Shown here in pieces: positions 22,495 through 31,738 of a stretch of DNA of 64,000 nt. Below the pieces are notes generated by a model, which searched no databases, was not told where the DNA came from, and saw only the letters and a program-made list of their open reading frames with translations. Source of the DNA: Diaporthe sp. PMI_573 (lineage: Eukaryota > Ascomycota > Sordariomycetes > Diaporthales > Diaporthaceae); the NCBI GenBank assembly GCA_021399435.1, contig JAJTUP010000016.1, forward strand, positions 186,001 through 250,000, written 5' to 3'. The translations under genes and the position numbers were made by a program. The first letter of the stretch is position 1. Each line of letters opens with the position of its first letter.

Positions 22495-23170
22495 GGTGTG
22501 AGCTGGTGTTTTTTGTGGGGTTGTGGTGTTGTAATGGATATGGGGATGGGAGCATGGGTTTGGCTGGTTCTTTGGATGGGCGGGGTTTGTGATATTTATG
22601 GAGGCAGGCAGGCCAGGAGGTGCAGCGTTTATGTAGGAACTATTAAGGATGGACTGCACCGACTTCAAAGTTGAAGCATGACCATTGTGTTTCGGCAATC
22701 TAGGGTGTCCGGATGTCAGGGAAACTAACGAGAATTTCCAAGCATTGCATTTCAATGATGGTCACGTTTGTTTGCGGGCCTGGGCGATGCCCCTTGAGTC
22801 GTTCGCCTGTTGCAGCAATGAGAGAACATTGGGGACGTAGAACAGGCTCGTAAACCCCATTCCGAGTCCTCCGGGTCCAAAAAGGGGGCATGGGCAGCAT
22901 ATCATATGCGTGTGGTTTTCAAATGTTGAATTGTTTCGCTTCGAAGGCGTTGAGGATGGAACTGATATCGAAGAGCTGGCTACCTGAATCCGTGTCACCC
23001 TGAGGTGACTGTCCACCCATTCAATGATCGCTCCGTCTGGGCAGGTATCAAAACACCACGCCGGTCCGACACCAAAAGAGCCCATATCTACGAGCCCCAG
23101 CAAGTCGCAGCCGTCCAGCCAGGCCCCCCTGCCCCAGCCTCGCCACCCCGCCACAGCGTCCACCACCCAA
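22495..23170. other. Intergenic region between convergent genes
   Basis: About 0.7 kb between the alkyltransferase gene (plus) and the Hub1 gene (minus). The first 100 bases are very GT-rich. No gene or RNA gene was recognised. Confidence 0.45.
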
Positions 23171-23884
23171 TCAATCACCCGTGTCGACCTCAAGATCCAG
23201 CTGCACACCATTGCTGACGCCATAGTCGGCAAGCGATATGTGGTCCTTGAACGGCCTCTCCCCCTGCCGCTTGAGCAATATCTCGTGCGGCTCCCGCCCG
23301 ATGCGGCCCGCAACCATCATCTTGAACTGCCCGACGAGGTCGGACCCGAAGCACGGGATCGCGGCTTTCGTCCCCAGCCGGTCGTTGATGTGCACGATGA
23401 TCATCTCCTCGCCGTCTGCCGCCGCCGGCGCTGGCGCGGCGGGCGCAGCAGGCTTCTCCTTCTTCTCGCGCCTCGGCGGCCGTGCGTCCCTGTCCCTGTC
23501 CCTATCCCTGGGCCGATCGTCCCGGTCGCGGTCGCGGCGAGGGGAACGGCTGCGGCGCCGCGTGTCGCGGTTCCTGTCCCTGTCTGCGTCCCTGCTGTCG
23601 CGCGCCGGCGGCCGGCGGTCGTCGCGGTCTCTGGGGCCGCGGCGGTAGTCGTCGCGGTAGCTGGGCCTGGAAGACGAGGAGCCGCCGCGCGGGTCATCGT
23701 CGTATCTGGAGCGCCTGTCGTCGCGGCGGGGGTCGTTTGCGCCGGCGGCGGAGGGCTTTTGCTTCCATTTGAAGCCGCCGCTGGACTTGTTGCTCTTGCG
23801 GGGTGGGGATCGGGACCTCGAGTGCCGGGGAGGGGATGGTGGTTTGGCCTCCGCGGCGGGCGCGGGGGAGTCACGGTCTGACAT
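23171..23884 (-). CDS. HUB1: Hub1/UBL5 ubiquitin-like protein with long RS/RD-rich N-terminal arm
   Basis: Single exon, 237 residues, from the ATG at 23884. Residues about 160-237 are a Hub1/UBL5 ubiquitin-like fold: MIIVHINDRLGTKAAIPC, then GREPHEILLKRQGERPFKDH and YGVSNGVQLDLEVDTGD. Hub1 is not conjugated. It binds spliceosome proteins carrying HIND elements (Snu66, Prp38 in some species) and tunes splice-site choice. The first 159 residues are a low-complexity arm made of RS, RD and DR dipeptides with SRSRSPPR at residues 22-29, resembling SR splicing proteins. Yeast Hub1 is only 73 residues, so the arm more than triples the length. A role in pre-mRNA splicing in the nucleus is well supported; the effect of the arm is inference. 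Confidence 0.9.
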   Translation of the reverse strand: MSDRDSPAPAAEAKPPSPPRHSRSRSPPRKSNKSSGGFKWKQKPSAAGANDPRRDDRRSRYDDDPRGGSSSSRPSYRDDYRRGPRDRDDRRPPARDSRDADRDRNRDTRRRSRSPRRDRDRDDRPRDRDRDRDARPPRREKKEKPAAPAAPAPAAADGEEMIIVHINDRLGTKAAIPCFGSDLVGQFKMMVAGRIGREPHEILLKRQGERPFKDHISLADYGVSNGVQLDLEVDTGD

Positions 23885-25120
23885 GGTGTTGAATTCTTGT
23901 GGTCGACCCTGTTGGGTGGAGACCAACCGTGATGAGGTGGAAAGGAGTAGGCGGAGTTGAGAAAAGAATGGAGAGTTGGCTGGTGGCGGCGAAATGACGT
24001 TAGGCAGAAGAAAGCTTTATCGATAAGCCCTGGCCGCCAAGCCGTACCTGGCGCCACCGCCTAAGCACGAGCTCAGCTTCGCCTTGTTCACCTCTCGAGG
24101 ATTGGAAAGTTCTTGGTGAAGCACAAGAGGAATGTGTGATTCTCTGTTATTATTTTCTCTGCAAATGGGTATCTTAACCCATTACTATTCGACTGCTATA
24201 GAGTTTGGCAAGCCAAGGGGGCAGTTCTCGAACAAACGTGCTCAAGTTAGGGTGGCCTTGGAGAGCTCGATGGGGTTGTCTCTGAGGCTCATGTCTCAAT
24301 TTCTTGATGAAGCGGAAGCCCGCCCTCCTACGGTGGTGTCAAATTAGGACACTCTGCACACTTGACACTGTATCAAGGCGCAAGTATCTTCATTGCTCCC
24401 TTGCGTGCCCGCCTGCGAATCCCTTCAAGCCATGACATTGTGAATACAGCCACTCTGATCGAGGTTTAAAGTAGACATTTGTATGAAATACTCAAGTCAG
24501 CGCTACCCTAGGGTACCTTTTTTTAGGTACTTGACCCCTGGCGCGCAAGCCGCGGGCGAAGAGTCCAGGGCGCCTCTATTGCGGCAAGAACTGTCGATCC
24601 AACACTTAGCATGGTCGTAGCCAGATCTGGTTTTCTCGTCAACCACGCTTCAGCAATGTCCAGCAGCCAAAGCTTCAGTCACCGGCAATTGATCAGACTG
24701 GTCACATTGCTTGTGCTCCATAAAGCTTATCATCAATGCGCAGTTCATATCGCTCCTTGCGGCTGGCTACACCATCTCTAGACTATGGCGGTGTCATCTA
24801 CACACAAAACTTGTTCAAGGTACCTAGTTCGTCACTTCCTACTTCAGCCGTCCTTAGCTGTACAGACATTGTTGAGCACCTTCCTGAGAGATACAATGCT
24901 CCGGCTTGACGATTCGTCCTGGTCATGACCTGCGACTTCCCTTCCAGTCTTGCAAGTCGTTTCCAGCCTGAGGAAGCTGCGAGCTTCACTGGCAGGAATC
25001 AAAACATTTGTCCCGTCAGTCTGCTCCACGTCTGTCTCTTCTCTTCTTTTGTTTTCTTCACAGACGCACATTCAATTTTCGAATCCAACGCGCAACATTC
25101 AAAGACCGTTTCTTTTCATA
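23885..25120. other. Intergenic region
   Basis: About 1.2 kb between the Hub1 gene (minus) and a small plus-strand ORF. At 24510-24532 there is a short hairpin, GGTACCT and AGGTAC around a T-run. The pyrimidine-rich stretch ending in CAG near 25061 could be the 3' end of an intron in the leader of the next gene. Nothing else recognised. Confidence 0.4.
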
Positions 25121-25453
25121 ATGGCATTCCACGACATCTTCCCACACTTCGGCACTGCCGGTTCTTTCATCTCTGGACTTGAAGTCCTCTTCCGCTTCTT
25201 TGCCTGGCTCTGGGCTAAATTTTTCGGTGAACCTCGGGAGAGCACCCCCGAAGACTTCGCGGCGCGCCCCCCCGCCACCTGGTCTGACGTGCCTAATCTT
25301 CTTCTTGACATACTGAAAGTCCTGTTGGACATCCGCGGTTGCTTAGGCGATATTAAAGCCAACACCGACTATTGTGGTTCCTGGCTCGAGATGATTACTG
25401 ATAACGGACTGGAAGCGGCATTTGCAGCAGCTGGCCTGAATTCGAACAGTTGA
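25121..25453 (+). CDS. Small hypothetical protein (110 aa)
   Basis: ATG at 25121 and one exon of 110 residues. The N-terminal half is hydrophobic and aromatic (SGLEVLFRFFAWLWAKFFG, about residues 18-36) and could be a membrane-binding or amphipathic helix. The rest has LLLDILKVLLDIRGCLGDIK, a likely helix, and two Cys. No signal peptide cleavage site and no known domain. Codon use and the clean helix periodicity make it a plausible gene, but it has no recognised relatives and may be a small orphan. A possible leader intron ends just upstream. Confidence 0.45.
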   Translation: MAFHDIFPHFGTAGSFISGLEVLFRFFAWLWAKFFGEPRESTPEDFAARPPATWSDVPNLLLDILKVLLDIRGCLGDIKANTDYCGSWLEMITDNGLEAAFAAAGLNSNS

Positions 25454-26813
25454 TCTGGCAATGCCGTCCCAGGAAACAGGCGTCGCAATCCGTCTCTTCC
25501 TGAAGAGTCCTAGCATTGCACATCGCTAGAGACTGTGCTTCCGCGTTCTCGACACGCAGTTGCATCATCCTGATGCCCCCGCCGGGTGATGGATGGTCAT
25601 GGTGAACCCTTCGGGGCACTCCCATGGCTCCCTAGCGACGGGACTGCACCTTGACGCGATTCTAGGGCTCAGTGAGCCTCTGGCACTGCTAAGACAGTCC
25701 CTGAGTGTCCCCTCTGCCAACCACGTAAGTTGGCCGACCCCTAATTTCCCGTGTCTAAGCACTTTACTGATATGCATTTCCTTTTGTCAACCATGGGAGC
25801 ACAAAGGCTTGTGCAAGTGGAAACGACAGGAGACGCTGGGACCAAGACAATATGTGTCTTGCGACTGGGGCGGGCTTCTCCTGCGGGTGGTTGGGATGGA
25901 ACTTGTAATACATTGTCGCTGTTGTCTGGTCACGTAGTCGGGACTCGTAATTTAGCTTGGCTTCCTTTCGTAGTCATAAAGTCCCCTTATCTTCGAACAA
26001 ATCGCAGTGTCCGTAGTGCCAAGAGTCTCTGACAAGCTTGATCCTGCAGAGATTCCACCATATGATAACGATATATGGAAGCTAGTGCCAAGGGCGATGA
26101 CCGGTTGAAGCCTAATCCATGTACTGAAGTGGCATGAAGACACAAGCATCCAAATATTCTCAGGCTGACTTGACCCTTAGAATTTGGGAGAAGCGATAGG
26201 TCGCCTTTTGTACCCTGATCTCTTGTACAATATGATGTTTACCTCACTATTTGTCTTGACTTCGCCCATGCGACCGTGAAAACCGCGAAATGAAGCGGCA
26301 GTGACTGTAGCGCGGTCAAAAGCCGAGCCTATAGACAGGACAGGCCAGTGAAGCCCTGTGAGATCCAGTAACTTATCCACGACATTGCTCAGTACCTCGA
26401 CAACAATTTTGGTAACTTTGCCTGATTGAATCTGCAAACTTGATTTCAGCTTGCCTCTCTCCTCAAATGTTTGGCTATTTTGTTGCTTGCAGGAATCAGT
26501 GGCCTCTAGTTATTGCTTGTGTTAGTAGACGAAGAGCAAGGCAGTGCCTAGGAATAGTTGCTATACTTACTTCACATGCCCTCGTGCCAAAACTTCTACT
26601 TCGATTGCTTGGTTACTTGTATGACTAGGTCTGCACCAGCCTTAGGTGGAAGTCTTCTCATCCGCAAGCTAGGGACAGTATGCCTTGAAATTCGCTCCTT
26701 GTTTTCCTTCACCCCATGCTGTTTTGTTTTTCCCTTCGCCCACGGCAAATTCCCAGGTAGTCGCTGCGCCTTGAAGACATTTCCAGCACCAGTGGAAAAG
26801 AAAACCAGGAGAG
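25454..26813. other. Intergenic region
   Basis: About 1.4 kb without a recognisable gene between the small ORF (plus) and the F-box-like gene (minus). A minus-strand open stretch at 26177-26437 has no ATG and no family motif. No repeats or RNA genes seen. Confidence 0.4.
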
Positions 26814-27929
26814 TCAACCCCGATCCCAGCGAGCCTTCACAGACCCTGGCGCATAAGACCAATTCTTGCATCGCTTTCCGAGTAGCGAAGCATCCAGATT
26901 CTGCTCACACACATCTGGGAGCTTAGTCGCATACGTAAGCCATTTCCAGTCCGACTGTGAGCGGCAAGGGCCTAGCTGATGGTATGCAATGATGACAATG
27001 TCCCATGACTCTTTCGCAGTCTCGCCAGTAACGTCGTTGGACTTTTTCCGAATCGTTGTGATGGAATAATCTGTGAGGCAGACCGGACAGGATCCTCGTG
27101 CGTCCCGACATTCCGTGAGAGTGTTGAAGTACCCCGGGGAGTCGCTAGGTGCTAGTTCTGGGATCCTGGTTCGTTGCGGCACTGCGTGGAAACGACGTTG
27201 CAGGTACCACTGCCTTCGAGCAATCGTTCCATTTGGCCTGGTTGAGAGATTCAAACGGGCTTTTGGCCGGTGCGTCGTGACGTGATTACAAATCCCATGG
27301 TGTGATAACTCAAGCTCTTCGCGGTTATGACGGCCCGTTCCATTCAGGGAGAGTCTATGCGACACAGAAAGATAGAGCTCATCCTCAATCACTCTTGCCA
27401 TGAAATTGATGTCCCAGCCGCGGTAGTGGGTCGGCGAGCTACAAGTAAGCTGTTCCAGAGCCAGCCCTCCCCCCAGGAGATGCTTGTTCATAGCCAGGTG
27501 GGCAAAATGAAAGCCGAGATGAAACGTATCGCGTACCATGACCTTCGGCTTACAGGGGCCATCAAAATGATCTTGGTGTTCTGGGCTCCACGACGGAGAG
27601 AAACGATGGAGGGTGAGGCAAGGCTGGCAGAAGAAGAGCTGCTTGCTAAGGTCTCTCTCTAGTAGCTGGAGCAACTCTTCCAGCTGGATCCCGCGTAGCT
27701 TGTCTTTCGGAAATACATTACCGAATAAAGAAGTGCAGGTGAGTGCAAAAGCAACTGCTGATCCTGAGGAAAGCCAGCCCGAGATTTCGACTAGTAGCTC
27801 GATAGGCAGTTGGAGGAGCAGTGATTGTGACTGAGAGCTGCGCCTTGGGTGACGGCCAGGGAGACGCACTCGTATGGATGCCAGAAGTCTCGAAAATCCG
27901 CACATTTCCAGGAAGAACGCTTTATTCAT
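26814..27929 (-). CDS. F-box-like protein with CxxC motifs
   Basis: Single exon, 371 residues, ATG at 27929. An F-box-like motif is at about residues 39-72: LLLQLPIELLVEISGWLSSG followed by ALTCTSLFGNV. Two CxxC pairs are visible, CQPC (about residue 100) and CPVC, which may bind zinc with nearby His residues. The layout (N-terminal F-box, CxxC after about 30 residues, then a segment with RHHNREELELS-type charged helices) is common in uncharacterised Pezizomycotina F-box proteins. The likely role is substrate choice for an SCF ubiquitin ligase, by inference from the domain. The start of the frame is well defined, and the gene has its own upstream region. Confidence 0.75.
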   Translation of the reverse strand: MNKAFFLEMCGFSRLLASIRVRLPGRHPRRSSQSQSLLLQLPIELLVEISGWLSSGSAVAFALTCTSLFGNVFPKDKLRGIQLEELLQLLERDLSKQLFFCQPCLTLHRFSPSWSPEHQDHFDGPCKPKVMVRDTFHLGFHFAHLAMNKHLLGGGLALEQLTCSSPTHYRGWDINFMARVIEDELYLSVSHRLSLNGTGRHNREELELSHHGICNHVTTHRPKARLNLSTRPNGTIARRQWYLQRRFHAVPQRTRIPELAPSDSPGYFNTLTECRDARGSCPVCLTDYSITTIRKKSNDVTGETAKESWDIVIIAYHQLGPCRSQSDWKWLTYATKLPDVCEQNLDASLLGKRCKNWSYAPGSVKARWDRG

Positions 27930-28379
27930 TTTGAGTTGTCTGTTGAACTTTAGCTGTGTCCTTGAATGCTGGCTGCGGTGTCGCTCTGCAGGCTAATTGT
28001 GGCGAGGGCACATTTTAAAGGGGGGTCGCGTCGAGAGACCACATTGCGTTTCACTGTATAACTGATTACTCGATTATTAGTTTTGGGCTACTTGTATCGA
28101 CGGTTTTAGTCTATGGAACCGCCAGAAACGGTTCTCGCTAGCCTTGTCTGTGTGGCTGTCACAAGGCTGTCTATGTTTTCTGGGCCATGTGCCACAGACA
28201 ATCGTACCCCAAACCTACTGTCATCGGCATTGTTTTTTTTTTAATCGTTAGGTGTTTAAGCGTTTACCACCATACGAAGGGACCGCCTATATACTGCTTA
28301 AGAAGCGTATGTACACAGATTCAAAACGAAACCACTTATACATAAGATCTCCTTGCGGCCACTTTTTCCAGACCTTGAT
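27930..28379. other. Intergenic region holding a dispersed repeat
   Basis: About 450 bp between the ATG of the minus-strand F-box-like gene and the 3' end of the minus-strand 2EXR gene. Copy 2 of the dispersed 3'-end repeat (28233-28337) fills the part next to the 2EXR gene. The remainder is presumably the promoter of the F-box-like gene. Confidence 0.5.
28233..28337 (-). repeat. Dispersed ~100-bp 3'-end repeat, copy 2
   Basis: Read on the minus strand it begins AAGTGGTTTC at 28337, contains CTTCTTAAGCAGTAT and GGCGGTCCCTTC, and ends in an A-run (plus-strand T-run 28233-28242). It is nearly the same as 4347-4451, including the A-rich end. It starts 43 bp after the putative stop of the 2EXR gene and has the same orientation. 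Confidence 0.8.
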
Positions 28380-29296
28380 TCAGGTCCAAGTCTCCCACGC
28401 AGCTATTAATTGCTGAGAATACCCTTCGTACCAGTCACTGGACCTATTCGAAGACGTAAGTCGTTGAAGAACAACCTGCGAGCACTCCAAAAGCTGCTCT
28501 TCGTAATCCTCCCCACTGGTAGCACTGCACAGCCTATGGCTCCCCACCCTAACTACCTACGGCATGCAATGTAGGCGTGCCTGAGTCTGAAACACGCCCT
28601 TAAGGGCCCCGCCCAAATTTTCTTGCCACGCCACGGCCTCAGCATCCGGCAGAACACGATAACACCCCCTCGGCTCGCGGTCCCCCTCCGCCTCAGTATG
28701 TAGACGGTCATCACACCGAGACAGCCCGACAAGCGCGACCGACCGCAGGCCGTGGCACCTTCCGGCTGCCACGGGCGGGAAATAGTACCACGAGGGGACC
28801 GTCGTAGTATCGCCCAAGGTCGTTGGAGATGTCGACATCAAAGACTAAGTGGGCGGGCGGCCGAGGGCGTGGTCTCCATATAGACGGACATGAAGCACGG
28901 GAATTGCGCCTCGTGCACGAAGAGGGCGCCTGTGTCGCGGTTGGACGGGCGGCTGACTATGTGGTGGTATGCACGCGGGACTACAGACCGCGTCCGGCCC
29001 TTCTTTGCCTTGCGGATCAGGACGTGCTCCGAGGCGCAGGCCCGCGACTCCTGGGTGGCGTGGAGGATTAGGGGTGGCAGGATCGGGACGGTTGGAGGCC
29101 CGTCTGTCGCATCCCACTTTTCAGTCTCTGGGTCCCATCTCGGGAAGGTCGTGGGCTTGTAGATGAGCACCTGTGGGATTGGGGGCGGGAGGGCTTGCTC
29201 CCACAACATGCGCCTTATATCCCATGGGAAGCGATTGAACAGGGGGAAAACCGTGTCCTCGGCCTTGTGAGACTTTGATGCTCGTTTGTGGGCCAT
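28380..29296 (-). pseudogene. 2EXR-domain protein gene, apparently disrupted
   Basis: From the ATG at 29296 the minus strand reads a 2EXR-type N-terminus, FPLFNRFPWDIRRMLWEQAL, then LPPLILHATQESRACA, both typical of this fungal family of unknown function. That frame stops at 28838 after about 152 residues. Coding-like sequence goes on in another frame (VPSWYYFPPVAAGRCHGLRS, then YRVLPDAEAVAWQENL) to an in-frame TAG at 28559. The same frame then continues with SGEDYEEQLLECSQVVLQRL and ends at TGA 28380. No convincing intron explains the first break near 28840-28870; a 36-nt segment after 28561 could be a very short intron at the TAG. The sequence is GC-rich, so repeat-induced point mutation is unlikely as the cause. 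Confidence 0.55.
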
Positions 29297-31062
29297 GAGG
29301 GTGGAAATCGGATCTGAAGATGATTGTAGTAGTGTGTTCGGTCTTAGGGAATTGCGTGAAACTTGGAACCATTACATGAGCTGCGGTAAATGATATTTAG
29401 ATCTGTTGAGAGTGGTGCCTGCTCATGATTGTACAACTGGAATATGTGAGTATTGGTGGGCGAACGGTATTCCAGCCTTTCTATGCATGCTGGTATGCTT
29501 CGGACCTCCTTGATTTGGGTTGCTGCCTGGCGGGCAAAGGAAATGCGGATCATCAGTCTACCAACGTTGGATAGCTTCATAGGGAATTTTCGATTCAACA
29601 TGGGCCACACTCCGATTTGGCAAGTTCACCGTTGCTTTTCTCCTTAAATCGTGTAGCTCAACGGGAACTGTTGTTGCGATAGCATATGAACGGCTCTTTT
29701 GCAACATACAATTGAAATGATGAGAAATGCAAGAGATCACCAGACAATCCGAGACCCGCACAATACCATGCTATGAGATCTGTTCTTCTTTCCCCAATCA
29801 GGGAAACTAACTCATTATAGTATTTTGCATCTCTGACAGAGAGCTGATCGGGGATCACCCTGAATGTGCGGTCTCAAAATTATTGGATTTGGAACCATGT
29901 TCAAGTGCGGAGATTCATATCACATATGTCGTACAGGTCCGCTAAGACGTTGAGAAAATTACCCCTTCAAAGATCTTAATACGTCTCATACCATGACGTT
30001 GCGGGAGCAAGTTTGGGGACTTGGCTAGTAGCACTTGAGGGAAAGGAAGAGACGATAAAGATTTACGAGGGCATGATAGCAAAGGCGAAATGGCACAATA
30101 CCAGCAGCAGCTTCTTCAAAAGGGCCACCCATGGTAGTAAGCGCTGCCAAAGCTCTAAGGTGGCAACTCACGTAATGTGTCATGTCTTGAAACAGGTGAC
30201 GAAGAGATTTATACCCAAAGCAGTTATGAGATCCGAAAGAGAAAACCCTACAATGATCCAAGTTGACATTTGAAAAGGGACAGCCGCGAGCGACGCGTAA
30301 ACTAATCCTCCAGGATGAGGTGATCAAAGATGTCCACAACACGCCAACCGCTTCTGGTCGTAATAATCGCAGTCATCACAGATGCAGATAGTCGGCTACA
30401 AGGATACTTGGGCAAATTTCGGAGATCTGCATTATGTGGGAAAGGATGATTGGTCACTTGTAACTTTGCGCAACCACCGCGGGTAGTGTTCGTGCGCTGT
30501 CAGCGGGCACAGACTACATACACGTTCCAAGATCGAATGGTCTCATTCAAAAACAGAATTTGTCGATACATCTGATGTGAGGTATTTTGGATCGTTGATC
30601 ACATTCCTAACGCACACGGCCATCTAAAGTATACAGGAGACTAACCCGAGGCACATTACATTGGTTGTGAAAACCCTGCCGTATTCCTTATCTCCAGATT
30701 TCGCTTTGTATCGGAAGCGTTTCAGGATGGATTCCCCAATAGACTTGAATACGGCGGTCTAGAAAGTGATTGATCCCTTCTACTGATACGGGAATAAGCT
30801 GAGGCTCGGGATGAACAGCCCAGATATTATTTTGAGTGCGAGGGGCGCGAGTCACATGGGAACCATCTCACTAATACTGTTATAACGTCAGACTGTCATT
30901 GATCATGGAAGATCTGATACTTGATCAAATTTCGCTTCGCCATGAATCAGTTGAGAAAGTAGTAAACGCCCGTGTATTGACCATGTGACGGGACGTGCTC
31001 GGGTGTAACATCTTTGCTCCTTATCACGAGATGATGTGTGTGTGACATGGCGGCTTTTATCA

Positions 31063-31386
31063 TTGTCCATTTCGGGCAATTTGAGCCTGATTCACATGGC
31101 AAAGGCACTTGAACAGTGCCTAACGGCGTCAGACTAGCTTCGATGTTGACGGGCCAGTCTATTTCAAGGTTGAGAGCTTATCAAAAGCACCGGCGCGAAG
31201 AAGCACGGCTCAACACTAAGACTTATAGTGCAAAATAGTGAAGTAGATGATAGGAAGTTACTGTTTAAAGCCTAACATAGCGAACCTCACTGTAACCGTT
31301 GATAAGACACACTGTTCCTTGTCCTTATAGGACACTCATTGTCGTTCCAGCTTAGTAGAGAAACTCAAAGAATGCAAATAGTCCAT
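31063..31386 (+). repeat. Dispersed ~0.3-kb repeat, copy A
   Basis: Begins TTGTCCATTTCGGGCAATTT and ends with CTTAGTAGAG...AAATAGTCCAT. It matches 55982-56346 along its length, with shared blocks such as GACTTATAGTGCAAAATAGT, TGTTCCTTGTCCTTATAGGA and GTTCCAGCTTAGTAGAG. Many of the differences are transitions. No ORF is conserved between copies. Confidence 0.85.
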
Positions 31387-31665
31387 CACGAGACGATGTT
31401 CAGAGACAAGGCAATTGACCTCAACACATCAATTGAAGCAAGTCAGCGCTAACTTCTATAAAAGGGAAATTGTGAGACCAACGTTTAAATACTGGATGGC
31501 GTGGGCCTTTTGGCCCCAGTGAATGAAGTCGGTGTGGCAGTCCGCGTGGCCTACTGTGCACACAGTGAAATGGATGAGTGAATGTAGTCAGTCTGACAGT
31601 CAGTCCGACCATCCAATCACATGCACTCTCAGCTCATAGAAACCCAGCACGGTTGTTCCAACGTT

Positions 31666-31673
31666 TATAAATA
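31666..31673 (+). promoter_or_regulatory. TATA box of the terpene cyclase gene
   Basis: TATAAATA, 66 bp before the first in-frame ATG (31739). A CCAAT motif lies about 50 bp further upstream, near 31612. A second CCAACGTTTA motif at about 31477 echoes the one that runs into this TATA box. The roles are inferred from position. Confidence 0.5.
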
Positions 31674-31738
31674 CATCAACAGTTGCAAGCAGCACTCTCC
31701 ATTCTTCATGGCAATTTCAGGACGCATCTCGGTTTTTT

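Larger units (their letters stand above)
29297..31738. other. Intergenic region with a dispersed repeat
   Basis: About 2.4 kb between the 2EXR gene (minus) and the HAD-type terpene cyclase (plus). It contains copy A of the 320-365-bp dispersed repeat (31063-31386), and the promoter of the cyclase with a TATA box at 31666. No gene was recognised in the rest. Confidence 0.5.

Noticed and set aside
26177..26437. Minus-strand open stretch reading SGKVTKIVVEVLSNVV
   Set aside because: It has no ATG, no recognisable family and no convincing upstream exon; random openness over 260 bp is not unusual.
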